64,000 bases of DNA from Erigeron canadensis (lineage: Eukaryota; Streptophyta; Magnoliopsida; Asterales; Asteraceae): the NCBI RefSeq assembly GCF_010389155.1, contig NC_057768.1:6508501-6572500 (forward strand), written 5' to 3'. Made by a program: the position numbers and the translations under genes. Below the pieces are notes generated by a model that was given only the letters and a program-made list of their open reading frames with translations, made no database searches and was not told where the DNA came from. This document shows positions 45,600 through 58,241 of the stretch, piece after piece; positions within the stretch are counted from its first letter, which is position 1, and each line of letters opens with the position of its first letter.

Positions 45600-47323
45600 C
45601 TTAGATCAAAATACAAGTTGGTGTCCCTTTATGTACCCAAACCAAGCTAATAAGTTATAAAAACATTTAGACGTTCATCTTTTAATGCAATTATAACCTA
45701 TTAAATTTGAAAATCATATTTGACAAATCGACTCCAAAAGCAACATATGGTGTTACGTTCATAAACACCATGGTGAATAATCACCAACATAAACAAGTTC
45801 AATCAAACGGTCATTTGCAAAGCACTAGTATATATCATGTTATCCTAATTCATCAACTAGTCGAAATATGACTTTTAAAGTCAACAATCAAAATCACAAA
45901 TAATCAACCTTTCAACTATCAATTAAACAATGTCATCACAAAGTGGGTCTCATTCTAATGCCTAGCCAAACACCATATTACACTACTCACAAATCATATC
46001 AAAGAAACAAACACAAATAGCTATATTATCATATTAAATAGTCATGTTGTTTACAATGAAATAAAAATAGAGTAGAGAAATACAACCCTCAAATGCAAAA
46101 TCAAATCAATGGATGGAATGGATGACAATCTTCATCTCCTTCCACCCTCAAAATAATCCAAGACCCAAAATCCCGAACAAGTGATGAATCTCCACTTTAT
46201 AGATAAAAATGATTAATGGGTTTTGTAAAGGGATTAATAGAGATAAAGATGGTGGATGATTTTTAGAAGATGATGGATGGATGGTGATGTAGATGATGAT
46301 TTGATTATGAAGATAAGGGTTTTTGGTGAATGGTATTGTGTGTGTCGAGCTGCGGCTGATGTATGTGTTCTGTTTGATCTAATCGGCAGCTCCCCCTTTC
46401 TTTTCTATGTGTCTGTTTGGCAAAGGGCTTTTAAGGGCTTTTAGGAGCTTAAAAACCTCGAGCTTTTAAATATAAGCTCATTAGCCCTGTTTGAAAACGC
46501 ATTCGAATTTAAAAGCCCCAGTCCCAAAAAGCTCCTAAAAGCCCCGAAAGGTCTTTAAAATAAAAGCTCGTAGGAAGAGAGTTGAAAAAAAAGCCCCAAC
46601 CCCTAGCCTCAACCTCAAGCTCCAACCTCAAGCCCTTAACTACAGCCCTAGCTCCAAATTTTTGTGCCAAACATACCCTATGTCTCGTGATATATATATC
46701 CCAAAACGAAACAGACTGTCACTAAATGGGCTGCTCGGCTTCCGGATTTTCTGGGCTTTCCTTTTTATCCCCACCACAAATCAAGAATAATAATACTTGT
46801 AATATTTGTTTTGTGTCACCAACAAATACCAAAATGAAATTCAGAACTCAGAAGGGAGTGTGGCCATGTGAAATCGGATAGGTGGATGAATGTGGCGTGC
46901 TAAGAGTGGCTGGTCAAAAGTCAACTTTTGGTCCATACTCAAAATGAAATGGAAACAATTGGAATTTGTAGCTGCTTTGGTGCGTGCGTGTCCCCAGGTA
47001 AAGCAAAATCTCATTTTATTGTTTCAATGGATCAAGGGTGTAGCAACAGCAACAACATACAGCCTTTTAATTTCTTCCAATATGAATTTGTTTATCAACA
47101 TGGCATGAATTATCTCGAACCGAATATAACCACTCTACTTGTACATCGAGCCGTCATTTGTACATTTTAGCTCCAAATCATCATGACTTCACATAATACC
47201 TACACAAATCTTATGCAAGTACTAAATGACTATTTTCACACAATTAATGACTTAAAATGCACATAAATAAAAAATGTTAACCATTAAAACTATAATGTAA
47301 ACGTGTATAATTTGGCTAATATC
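45600..47323 (-). repeat. Right arm of the large inverted repeat
   Basis: This is the reverse complement of the left arm pieces, interrupted only by a small MITE at 46411-46677. It includes the inverted TATA-like box (about 46690), the leader-like tract (46110-46400) and the outer segment ending GGCTAATATCAC near 47323. It preserves the pre-insertion sequence at both breaks of the left arm. Confidence 0.85.
46411..46677. mobile_element. MITE within the right arm
   Basis: Ends GTCTGTTTGGCAAA and, inverted, GGTATGTTTGGCACAAA; CTATGT lies on both sides (46405-46410 and 46678-46683). The interior repeats AGGGCTTTTAGGAGCTT and its inverse. The left arm lacks it, which confirms that it is an insertion. 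Confidence 0.65.
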
Positions 47324-47459
47324 ACCGACCATCTCAAAATCTCCTGATCTTAGGTAACTAAAATTTATAAAGAAATCCAGATTTAGATATGATATAAATT
47401 TCATGCAATTTTGATGATTTGAATATCGATGGAACTCTGAAGAAGTGTCCAATGGTGAT

Positions 47460-48367
47460 TAAATTAATGAATGAGAGATGAAAGACAATGTTTGTCTTGA
47501 TTTATGAATTTAATAACTTAAGAATTAATCAATGTGCATCAAGACAAATATGAGAGAAAGATAATAAATATACTTGATATTGATAATAAATGACACTCAT
47601 AATTATGAGGTCACATGATGCTTAAAATGCCCCTTTTATGACTTTTTAAATAATGATCACATTATTGGTTTAGAAGTGTCATTGAAACACTAATTATTCT
47701 CGCAGTTCAAACATGGATTATACATCATTTACCTTGAGTTTATCGGCAATGTATAACTTATGAAGTACGAGGATGTACTTAAATGAGATGCATGATGTAT
47801 TACTAATCCTCAAACATGGTATGTGAATATATGTGAAGAGAATAATATTTGAGGATTTCATTTATACGAGAAGCAATGAAATTTATATTGTTAAGACACT
47901 TCATATGTCAGGCATTGAAAACATTTGGTAATATTGAGAATTTTTAAGTGATGTGATCATGAAAGGGAGAAGATACACGTTGCACTCTTTTTCCTTTGAG
48001 CAAGGCTTTGTCCCACTGGGTTTTCCTGTCAAGATTTTTAATGAGGCAACATCCCTAAGCGTATCAAAAGAATTATGTACTATTTTCCCTTCACTAGAAT
48101 TTTGTCCCATTGGGTTTTATCTAGTAAGGTTTTAATGAGGCATAATGTCTTTAGTCGATGGACATCCAAGTGGGAGTGTTATAAATATTATATATGGAAT
48201 GGATGTCCATATATTGAATGGTAATCTTTACTATGATTAGGAGATTGTTTTCTTAGAGGATACTCCAGCTTGTAACTATATATACCTTTTTATGAGATGA
48301 ATAAAAGAAATCTTTCTCTCTATATTCTTATTCTTCTTTATTGTTTTGTTTCTTTAGTTTTACAACA
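47460..48367 (+). mobile_element. Truncated copia-type element with 3' LTR
   Basis: A short LTR (48177-48367) begins TGTTATAAAT, ends TTTTACAACA and is preceded by the polypurine tract AAGTGGGAG. Upstream are the words TTTTGTCCCATTGGGTTTT and AAGGTTTTAATGAGGC, repeated twice (47995-48060 and 48100-48145), which are common before the 3' LTR of plant copia elements. No 5' LTR or coding region is found, so only the 3' end remains. AATAAA-like and TATATATACC words inside the LTR fit a promoter. Confidence 0.6.
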
Positions 48368-50283
48368 CTTAACATCTTAATTTCTTTATTAAAAACCATT
48401 TAATTTGTATATAACATAACTTAGATAGTAATATAAGGAACATAATAATTAAAATGAAGCAAATTTTAAAAAGTTTAAACAATTTAAAAAAAAAAAACAA
48501 AAACATATCAATCGAATAAAACCAATGGGTTAGTGATCCGTTGGTAAGGTCTTACACTTGTTTGAATTTTACTTCCAACATTTATAGAAATAGATTAATT
48601 GCGATCCCGTAAATCGTAATGCGTTAATGCGGAGTTTCTGAACTAGCTACTAGGATATTAAATGAAGCTCGCCCAAATGTTAACATGTATATACAATTTT
48701 GAATATAGGTTTTAGGTAAAATAAAACAAGTATTAAAGCAAAAAATAAAACAATAGATTTTTTCCACTGAAAATCACTGTGCATCATGAAAATCAGTGTG
48801 TATCAGTTGATTCGTGAATCTTCCTGCATCAATTTAACCATAATCCAAAGGTTAATACCTTGTCCTATTTATTCTATTTTAATACTTGTTTTACATTATC
48901 CAATTTTATTTTAACGTGTTGACTTCATTTTTGGACTTTTGTTTAAAAATTAAATAAAAGTTGGAGTGGGCTAGTATTGGGCTGCATCATTGTCAAGCAC
49001 TCAAGCCTATTGCTTAATAAATGTTGATCACTAAAGGATTATGGGCTTTGTGCAAGTTTTCACTTTGTGTAGACCCAAATCCAGTTTTGAACAAAAGAAA
49101 AACATCTATATCTATATGACTATATATATAATATTATTAAAGAATTCTGAAGTGATGGTCAACTAATATGTTTTAACTATGACATGGAAGCTGTGACAAG
49201 TAGTACATAAGATATCATGAGCACAAAGCACATGTCACAAATATAAAGGAACGTGAAGTAATGCTCAACTAATATGAGGTGGAAAACCTTCCAATAAGTT
49301 ATTTATAATAAAAATATATTGAGATCAAAATACTGTTCTAAAAATAATAATAATATACTGAGATTAAGAAGATTTTTAAAAATGACACCCATCATGTCAA
49401 CATATATTGGGTTGTTTCCCACCTAACTTTAAATGGGGAATACCTCACTCACAAGTCACAAATATTTTACAATTTAATGAAAAGTAAATCAATATTTTGG
49501 GCTCTATAAATTTTATGAATGAAAAATAAAAATATGAGGGGGTTATTCATCTAATCTCAGATGAAAACTATCCATATTCACTTCCCCTGTATGTATATGT
49601 TTGTTCGGGTAAAGTTAAGTGAGTATGCCAATAAAGAAAATCACTAATTCTTTAAACACATTGGTTTAATACTCCTCTAACCGATTTGATCATGACATTT
49701 GATAAAATCAAAGGTAAAATTAAGATATAATTATTGTATTATACTTGTCATGTAATTAAATTGTTTGAAAAATTATTAGCCTAATTTATTTCAAGGATAT
49801 CATTTTCCTTTGAATCATATTCGAATAGTAATGTAGTTTGTCTCGAGGATTAAAGATTGACATAAAGTTAATGAAATCTAAAAGAAAATTGCTGATATTA
49901 ATATATAGTTGAAGTCAAAAATCTAAATTTACTATTTACTTTTAGTTCTTACAACTTAATTTATGAAATTTCCTTTAGTCAATTATGTGGTTCTAATATC
50001 ATATGAATATAAATATTATGTTAATTATTACTCCTATTTGAAACGAAGATAGGTAGTGTTTAAAATGAAACTATGAAGTATGAACGTGGACATATGTGTA
50101 GAGTATATAGGGAGGTTTTTATTTTTAAATGACGATTTAGATCAATGAAACACCAATGGTGCTACCCGTTATATTCCAACATCACGTCACTAATCTAGAA
50201 GTTAAACTGTTAAAGTATCATTTGCGCTTGCAGAATATTCACGTCACATCAATCTCGATGCAAACAAGTTAAAACCGTACTCA
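48368..50283. other. Intergenic sequence, no gene seen
   Basis: This is AT-rich sequence. Near 48530-48565 a stretch (TTAGTGATCCGTTGGTAAGG) resembles an internal Pol III A box, but I find no matching B box at the right distance. Confidence 0.4.
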
Positions 50284-50296
50284 GATCAATGAGGTT

Positions 50297-51718
50297 GTAG
50301 ATGATCTCCTTATCGTAGATGAATGGTCAAGTGTCATTGTGATTGAGTTAAAAAGATTAATACGTTGCTTTTATTTAGTGTCCGGCTTGAAAGTGAATTT
50401 AGAAAAAAGTTTGCTTATTGGCATTGGAGTAAATGACAGAGAAGCTATTACTATGGCTGAGGATGTCGGATTTAAATTTGGTAGCCTTCTTCTTGAGTAT
50501 TTAGGCTTTTCAATAGTAGCTAACATGTCGAGAGTTTCTAGCTGGCAACTAGTTATTAACTTATTTCATAACAGATTATCTAGATGGAAAGGAAGACATC
50601 TCTCATTTGGTGGAAGACTCACTCTAATTAAATAAGTGTTATCTAGTCTGACTTTATACTATTTCTCTCTTTTTAAAGCCCTGAAAAAAGTGTTGGATAC
50701 CCTAAAAAAGATTAGAAGAATGTTCTTTTAGGCAGGTGGAGACGCGAAAAGGAAGATTCATTGGGTTTCTTGGAGTCATGTCGTTGCTCCAAAGGATAAA
50801 GGTGGGCTCAGTATTAGTACTCTTGAAGCTGCAAATCAGGCTCTCCTGGCTCGGAAGTAAAGTTGTTTTCAAAGGTAATGCCTTGGATCTTTTCGATTCT
50901 ACACCTTATAGAGAATACTTGTAACTCACTATCATTGATATTATCAACTGTAGATTTAATATAAATACCTTTCTCATGAAGTATCACTCCATTTTTTATA
51001 ATGCATTTCCAATTTCCAACAACTTTATTGTTTAATGGTAAGCCAAAAAAACTTTGGTGCCCTTCATGAATTGCTGATATTCCTTTAAACCATAATCTTT
51101 GAGAATTTGAGAAAAACTTAGCCGGTGAATATTCTTATTTGGAGAGCTACTTTGGACCGAATTGCGACATGAGTTGGGTTGAAGAAAAGATAAATAAACA
51201 TTGGAAACGACTTTTGTGTGATTTGTAACTTTGGTTGTAAAACCACTGAGCATATATTTCTTACTTGTCCTTGGACCAATCAGATATGGGACAAAGTGAG
51301 TGAATGGTGTAACATTTCTCCTATTTTTGCTTTCTCCTTCCAAAACTTACTAGAGGTTCATAAAGGGTGTGTCAGAGACAGTAAAAAAAAGAAAGTGGTT
51401 CATGCTATTATTATGACGGCTATTTGGCGTATATGGTCGGCATTCGTCAAGGAATAAGCATATATTTTAACCACATCAAACCATCTCCGGAATTTGTTAT
51501 GGCTGAGATCAAGGTGTATTTCTAATTGTGGTTATCATCAAGATCTAAAGGAGCTGCTACTGATGTTATCTATAACTCGGTTTACGCTGCATTTGTAATA
51601 TTATGTAGTTTGCTTGTCTTAAGTGGAAGGTTAATATTGGTGTTTGTATTGGAGTCCTCTAACATCTTACTAGTCGATATTTTTATAATAATATTTCATT
51701 TTTGCGGTTAAAAAAAAA
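50297..51718 (+). mobile_element. 5'-truncated LINE
   Basis: GATCAATGAGGTT occurs exactly on both sides (50284-50296 and 51719-51731), a 13-bp target duplication. The right end is a poly-A run of nine (51710-51718). The copy starts inside the reverse transcriptase domain, as expected from incomplete reverse transcription. Confidence 0.85.
50300..51712 (+). pseudogene. LINE ORF2 remnant: end of reverse transcriptase and zf-RVT domain
   Basis: The first residues are DDLLIVDEWS, the acidic catalytic box of the reverse transcriptase palm. They are followed by KRLIRCFYLVSGLKVNLEKS, EYLGFSIVANMSRVSSW and RWKGRHLSFGGRLTLIK, which are typical of plant LINEs. After stops and frameshifts come GGDAKRKIHWVSWSHV and PKDKGGLSISTLEAANQALL. 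At 51218-51457 the zinc-binding domain CNFGCKTTEHIFLTCPWT reads on to TAIWRIW. The piece between 50930 and 51200 is heavily decayed. It cannot encode a working enzyme. Confidence 0.85.
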
Positions 51719-51864
51719 GATCAATGAGGTTTTAGTCTAGTGGTAAGGGGAAGGTGAGAGACTTTATCCGTGAAGATGTACTGAATTCAAATCCGGACCA
51801 TTTGTGTTTAATTACAAATTAGGAAAAACTTGCTAGCTGCTACATGTGAGGTTGAAAAAAAAAG
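51719..51864 (+). mobile_element. SINE-like tRNA-derived element
   Basis: TTTAGTCTAGTGGTAAGG resembles a tRNA A box and GAATTCAAATCCGG, about 50 bases on, a B box. The sequence ends in a run of nine A at 51855-51863. A Pol III promoter followed by a short body and poly-A is the plan of plant SINEs. A target duplication was not found, and the neighbouring LINE inserted right at its 5' side. Confidence 0.45.
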
Positions 51865-51911
51865 ATGGTTTGCTCAAAACAAACATACAACAACCTTAAC
51901 ATTAAATATTT

Positions 51912-52202
51912 GGGATAAGTATTTTGAAATGTAACAAACTTCGAACGAATATCTATAATAGGAAATAACTAAAGTTGTGTGTATTGTATGTAAACAACTC
52001 GAAAATAATGCTTATTGTATGTAAGAAAATGTATTTAACCAATTAAAATTAGACAAGTGTCACCCTTATATGGTTGACACGTATGTTTTCTTACATACAA
52101 TAAACATTTTTTAAAGTTGTTTACATACAATACACACAACTTTAGTTATTTCCTACTATAGACATTTGTCAAAAGTTTGTTACATTCCAGGATACTAATC
52201 CC
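51912..52202. mobile_element. Fold-back MITE, 291 bp
   Basis: The left end GGGATAAGTATTTTGAAATG and the right end (reverse complement GGGATTAGTATCCTGGAATG) are inverted repeats, and pairing continues through GTAACAAACTT and TAACTAAAGTTGTGTGTATT. No gene inside. It lies about 170 bp downstream of the CBP60 stop codon. Confidence 0.7.
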
Positions 52203-52372
52203 TTTGATATTTACAATTACAAATATTTACAAAGCGTATGCATTTGGGCACAATTCATAAAAGGATCAATTAACTAGTGGCGATCGTATTAACACAGATC
52301 CAGCCACCCAACATGATTCTTAGTTTATTACAACTACTTAATCTGGTTCATTTGATGCTTTGCATAACTAAC

Positions 52373-55202
52373 TTAGACTGAACAACTGAGAAATGGATGT
52401 GGCTGTGCCAATCTTTTCGCAGCCACATCGCGCCTGACTGAACCCCACTTAAGGGCGGCCCGAATCTTACACCACCTTGCCCGGGGCGACCCACTCCCTG
52501 AGAAATAAATTCCATAATCAGAAGTTACAATGTCTATAGTTTGATTGCTTGGATCAATGAACAATTCATTTCCATGCCATAAAGATGTCCCATTCTGATA
52601 ATCAAAATTAGTAGCTAGATCTTGATCATAAGCTCCATTGCCAAATTCTTTAATTATGAAGCTGTTCCTTAAGGCAGGAGAAAAACACTTGACAGAATAC
52701 GGGTCTTGGCTAACACAAACTTGCGTTCGATAGCTGCTATCAACCATCCCATAATCTGTATCAAGTAACATGCCATCAGAACCAGTATACCAAATTCATA
52801 CTTCCTTTAAGTCTTGATCAAAAACGCAACATATGTTTCTTCTATTCTATAAGATTGCAATCTGATTTACATTTGCTCTGTGAATTAGAATATACCTTGC
52901 TGCAGAAGAGGGATATTAAGACCCTGATGACCTAAACTTGCATTGTTAGGAAAGCTATGGTTTAGTATAGACATAGGCACCGAGTCCTCAAAATAGGACG
53001 CGACATCAATTGGTACACTCTTATTCAGATTTCTATAAACTTGTTGCTTCAAATCTTCCACCACAGGCTGCAAATTATTAAAAAAAAGGTAAATTTTTAG
53101 TATCATAAGCTTGTGGTCAAAGATATACAATATAGAACTAAAAAGCTATGTGAAATTTCATGTGATAATGAGGTATGAAATATTATACCATTTGATATAT
53201 GGAGAGTTTATCTATTGACAGATAATTTTGGCCATCAAAGGTTGCACCCTTGACAGACAAAACGGAATCAAACAAAAGCCCGATTCCATCTACACCACAT
53301 CTGTAAATGTATAGCTTGTCATCCAAAATACATTCTTTGGCATGCTTGATTATAATCTCCCATGTCTTGTTAGATGATCTACCAAGTAGCTACAACATAC
53401 AAAGAGAAAAATTGTGTGAATTGAAGGATATCAATATAAGAAGCATGTAATGTAAGTTATATAATTAACTTTCTATTATTGTGTTACCTCACGTAGTAAG
53501 GACTCATTGGTAAAATACATTTGCAGAAAGTCCTTCACGGTGTATATGCGATGTGATGCTAGTCGTTCATGAAAAACTCCATCTTTTGCAATTTTTTCCA
53601 ATCGCCAGATTTCGTCTACCAAGGATGGAGGATGATGCTTCTTGTATGCTGAATGACAAAAGAAACAGTTAGCCATGATTTCTTGGTTGCATTTAATCTC
53701 AAACGGGTCACTAAAAAAAGTTTCTGTTTTGGGACAATGTATAAAATGGGCAGAATATAACAAAATTGACCCGTTTCTTTCCAAACCCATTTGGTCACGC
53801 GGCCTAACCAACTTAACTATCTTTTCGCCTATAGTTTTTCATGGATTCTTAGTTTGGGATTTAAAAACAAAAATTATTTCAAGAACATATGCAAAAGGAA
53901 AAAAAAGGGGGGTTAGTCATACCCACTCCTCTCTGATCTTTTACAATGAACGCCTGACTTATTGCTTCTCGAATTCTCAAGCCAGTAGATGTTTCCTTGA
54001 CTCGGGCACCAATCATGAACTTTCTACTCCTTCTCCAGCTTGAATTGTCAGTAAAACATAATTCACCTAAATCCGCAACTCCATTTTCTAATGTGAGTAC
54101 CAAATCACCCGTTATCAATGGTCTCCTGCCATCTCTTGCACATATAACTTTGTCTTCAAAGTCTTTTTTACCCCAATCTTCTTCATCACCAACACAGAAA
54201 TCGCCATCAAGCGCAACAATCTCTACTTTCATGGATGAAAAGGGTCCACTTGATATAACTTTGTTGGAATCGACATCAAACAACACTAGCTTCACACTAG
54301 TATTGTCGGCCGACTCTATTTGACTGCCAGTGAAGAATGTGTTCGGCAGTCTTGCAAGAAAACGCAGTTGCAATGAAGTCTTTTTAATTGTTTCAGGTGC
54401 ATTGATAGATCTAATGACACAAACAGAACATACTTCATTATTAGATATATTGCTCGGAACAAATTATGACTGGTAAATAATACAAATGTCAAGGTATGGA
54501 ATCCTACATAGGTCTTGTAGAAAAGAATCTTTGACATGAACGATGAACCTCGTCTCGCACCTATCAGAAAAAAGAAAAACATTAAAAAAAATATTTTACA
54601 AGGAAAGATGTTGTAGCCCGCCGGATTAACCAAATAACCAAGGCGACAGGGGCGAAGCCTAGTTGGGCCCGCCCCCTTTTTTCGTGCAGTAGTGTAGTTT
54701 TATCCATAATTCGTTTAAAATTTTTATGTATTAATCCCCCCTCCCGGATTATGGACTTTTGACCCGTTACTAAATTTCTCAAGCTTTGCTACTAAAACAT
54801 GCCATATGATTAACATCAAAGTCTAATTACCACATATAAGCAACCAATCCACATACAAAAGCAATCCAAATGAAAATAGTTTAAAAAAAAATGACCATCA
54901 ATAATCAAGATTTGAAATTACCAAATTTCGAAGGAACGGTTCCAAAGTTATGGCTAATTCATGTGATGAAAGCCCAGGCATCACATTTTGAGCAAAACTG
55001 CAAAGATTACATCATATATTCAGAAGACTTAAAAAAAAAAAAAAAATTCAAAGATTATTACAGTAATAATAAACACATATAATAGTTGTTTATTATATCT
55101 TTAATTAAACACTCACATAGAAGAAGCAGTAATAATCCTTCGTTTGGATTGATTATTGAGGCCCTCCCTTTCCACATCACCAAAAGGTCTCTTATGTGCC
55201 AT
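52373..55202 (-). CDS. CBP60: Calmodulin-binding protein 60 (CBP60 family)
   Basis: Eight exons: 55202-55117, 54997-54922, 54560-54508, 54410-53923, 53648-53488, 53389-53189, 53067-52896 and 52755-52373, all with GT/AG borders and matching phases, giving 539 residues. CBP60 proteins are plant nuclear regulators that link calcium/calmodulin to defence gene expression. The N-terminus has basic clusters (KRPFGDV, SKRR) that could form a nuclear signal. The conserved domain runs from about residue 85 to 400: [71 protein letters not shown] and [20 protein letters not shown]. Residues 504-530 ([20 protein letters not shown]) form a basic amphipathic helix, the C-terminal calmodulin site of the CBP60a-f kind rather than the N-terminal site of CBP60g. 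The last acceptor (52756) has a weak pyrimidine tract but keeps the frame. Confidence 0.92.
54645..54790. mobile_element. Small MITE in CBP60 intron 2
   Basis: GGGGCGAAGCCTAGTTGGGC at the left resembles, inverted, the right end (reverse complement GTAGCAAAGCTTGAGAAA). The words match the family at 43805-43975 and 7669-8481. It is noticeably richer in GC than the rest of the intron. Confidence 0.4.
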
Positions 55203-56365
55203 CAAACAATAATTCTTGTTTTTTTAATCAACAAACTTGAAATAATATTTGTATAAGAAAACAATGCTTACAATACAAATAAATGCTTATAACTATCAAC
55301 TGCCTCAACAAACTTATATATATACACACACTATAGAGGAAACTTCTTTGAAGTTTCTATTTCAATAAAAATAAAAAAAAAGATTATATAAATGTCAACT
55401 ACTACTAGTATACATGAAGTTGAAGTACGAGTAGCGGAATGTTCTGTGTGTTTGTGTGGAATGGTGTGGGCTTGCAGTATCTTAATTAACTTAGCTACCT
55501 ATACACATTTTAGTTTAGTTATGATCTCATTAATCCCACCATTAATATAAAAATTATTTTCTTATTTTTTTTTTTCTAATTGGCAGAAAATTTGGCTTTT
55601 CAACATTTTTTTTTTACAGAAGTTTCAAGTATATATAATCTTTTTAACTTAGAAATGATTTTTTTTAAAGATTCTATATAAAATTAAAATTTTCTTTTAT
55701 TAATTAAATATCAACAAAAAATATTTAATTCTTTACGAGTATTATTATATGATAACTTGGTACACGTTAAATTAAACAGTCCTACGCGTAAATATGAAAG
55801 GCTCCAAACTACAAAACGAGTAATGGTTACTTTTCAGCCCACTTCATCTCTCTCTCTCTCTCCCTTCTTAACCGTCAAAATAAAACGTAAACATTCTAAA
55901 TTCTAACTATACTATATGGATACATAAATGGATGCCTTCAAGAATAATAATATATACATATGTAATTCTCAAAGTGAAAGAACTGTTTTTCTATTTTTGA
56001 TTGAATATTCAGTATCGTGTTATATAGTTTACAAATAATATCGAACGAATGATCCTTTTTGGTCAAGTTTCATGTTACCTAATGAGTTATCTTTTTGAAC
56101 TTAGTTAACGGGTCAATGGAATATTTTCGATCATCTACTTAATGTGTATAAAATAATTGTACATTTCAATATCAAAAACTTATCCCTGACTTTTATGATA
56201 ATTGTACAACTATTTAATGCTTATGGCTTCGTTTAACAAAACCCAAATGATTTTTAACGACCAACGTCGTAAATTTACTCTATAACATGTAAATCGACAA
56301 TTATGTCAAACACACAATAAAAAAAATAGAAATTAGGCAAATATAATCTTACTAGTCTTAGTGTT
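55203..56365 (-). promoter_or_regulatory. Upstream region of CBP60
   Basis: This is about 1.1 kb of AT-rich DNA before the CBP60 start. TATATATATACACAC at 55316-55330 is a plausible TATA area for the minus-strand gene. TTGACC/TTGGTCAA words near 56070 resemble W-boxes, common in defence promoters, but such short words occur by chance. A CT run at 55848-55861 is also present. No other gene is seen. Confidence 0.3.
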
Positions 56366-57790
56366 CGTTCGATGGAAGTTAACTTTCTTCCTCCCATCCG
56401 TACTTTTGAACACATACGCATTCTTACCACTATCAAATTTTCATGCAATCAATCCGCCATCAGTTTTATCCATCAAAAGTTGTACGTTTTTGTGTTTTCC
56501 TCCATTAATCAATCGGGAAAAAACCAATTAAAATCAACAACTTAAATGTGATGGTGGCTTTTAAGGGGGCAAAGAGGGTTCCAATTCTTCCAAAAGTTCA
56601 TTTTTAATGTTAAATTCTTTTTTTATATATCCGTAAGATTAGACCAACCAAGAGATAGAATCAGATGAAGGAGAGAGGAAAATAATTTCACATATATTAA
56701 ATATTAGTCTCTCTAATAAAGGTAAATATTATGTTTCATTGAGTTATGCCCCTCTAAAATAAGTGTTCAAGTTTCGTCACTGGATGGAGGGATTTGATTG
56801 CATGAAAATATGATAGTAGTAGAAATGCGTATGTGTTCAAAATGACTGATGGAAGGAAGATGACGATTCAAAAAATGAGATGGGTGTTGCGTCATGATGA
56901 AAATCTGTCAATGGATATATATATATACCTCTATATATATATATATATATATTCATGCAAGTGTGCCAATCGAAAATGAATGTATTCATTCCAAGATTCT
57001 TGGTTTATGTTATTGGGCCTCATTTTGCAAGCATAGGTGGAACTACATAAGAGTTAGGGTAGCACGGGCTACAAGTCCGCTAGATTTACGTTATTTAATT
57101 TTTTCGAAAACTGTTATATTCTTTATTGGTGCTACTGGTCAAATGAAAATGAGATACCCATTAATGTAACTACTCTAAACATTCGATAAATTTTCCTAAA
57201 GAAAACTTGTAAAGACGTGCTTAAGCAATTGAATGAAAAATAAAAACTACATAAAGTGTCAAAAACTATTAAAAGTTCTTTAAAATAGCCAAAAATCTTT
57301 CAAATTTGCTAAAAGTCGTAAAATCCATTCGTTACTGTTACTTTAACTAGCGACAAAAAATAAGTGTGTGCTACGGGTGACTTTTAATCCTGGATCCGCC
57401 ATTATTGCGAGTTGTTACAGCCATTAACATCATTAATTTGAAGTCAAAACATCTTTCGTGGTGTAGAAAGACAATTAGACAAATGATTGTCCCAAAAGTC
57501 ATCTTCACACAATCACAATATCATTTACAACTTTTGCAGCCTCTCAAACCTATTATATATGCAACACCCTTAACAATCTCCTGGACTGAATACATTCATT
57601 TGTGATCGGCACACCTTGCATGAGCTACACATCCCTTAACAGATTCATCAATTAAGACGCAGCACCCTTCTCAATTTTTGAATCGTCATCTTCCTCCTAT
57701 CAGTCCTTTTGTACACAACGCATTCTTACCACTATCAAATTTCCATGCAATCAATCCCATCAGTTTTTTAAGTTGTTGATTTTGATTGAT
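56366..57790. repeat. Three copies of a ~100-bp repeat, one inverted
   Basis: The word TTCTTACCACTATCAAATTT with TGCAATCAATC occurs direct at about 56366-56480 and 57680-57770, and inverted at about 56780-56880 (TTTGATTGCATGAAAAT, GATAGTAGTA). The first and second together look like the two ends of one fold-back element. Further non-autonomous transposon ends are seen at about 57030 (CATAGGTGGAACTACATAAG) and 57403 (reverse complement AATAATGGCGGATCCAGGAT). No gene. Confidence 0.5.
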
Positions 57791-57895
57791 TTTTTCTTAA
57801 ATTAATTAATGGGGGAAAACCCATAAACAGTTTTTTAATGGATAAATTTTTGAAAAAACTTGCTTTTATATCTATATCCCGAGTAACACTCCAGT

Positions 57896-58241
57896 GAGAA
57901 CACTTTTAAAATAAGAACAGTGATAACACCTTAAAAACATCATTTTGATGCATTAAAAGTCCATAAAACTAACATAGTGCATAACTAATTATCATTATTT
58001 AAGTGTTTAACAACACATTCATCCGTCAAAATCGAAATAATCATGTTTTTTGTTTTGTGCATCCATCTTGGATGCATATTCATCAAAATGATGCATCCAA
58101 CAAAAAACGTGATTTTTTCGATTTTGATGAATTAATGTGTTGTTAAACACTTAAATAATGATAATTAGTTATGCACTATGTCAGTTTTATGGACTTTTAA
58201 TGCATCAAAATGATGATTTTACCGTTCTTATTTTAAATCTC
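57896..58241. mobile_element. Palindromic MITE, about 346 bp
   Basis: GAGAACACTTTTAAAATAAG at the left is matched inverted by the right end (reverse complement GAGATTTAAAATAAGAACGG). The pairing continues through CATCATTTTGATGCATTAAA, AACTAATTATCATTATTTAA and TGTTTAACAACACATTCATC to a centre near 58075. No gene. The direct neighbours show no clear duplication. Confidence 0.65.

Noticed and set aside
48520..48600. tRNA or SINE A-box-like sequence
   Set aside because: No B box at the proper distance and no poly-A tail, so it is probably chance.
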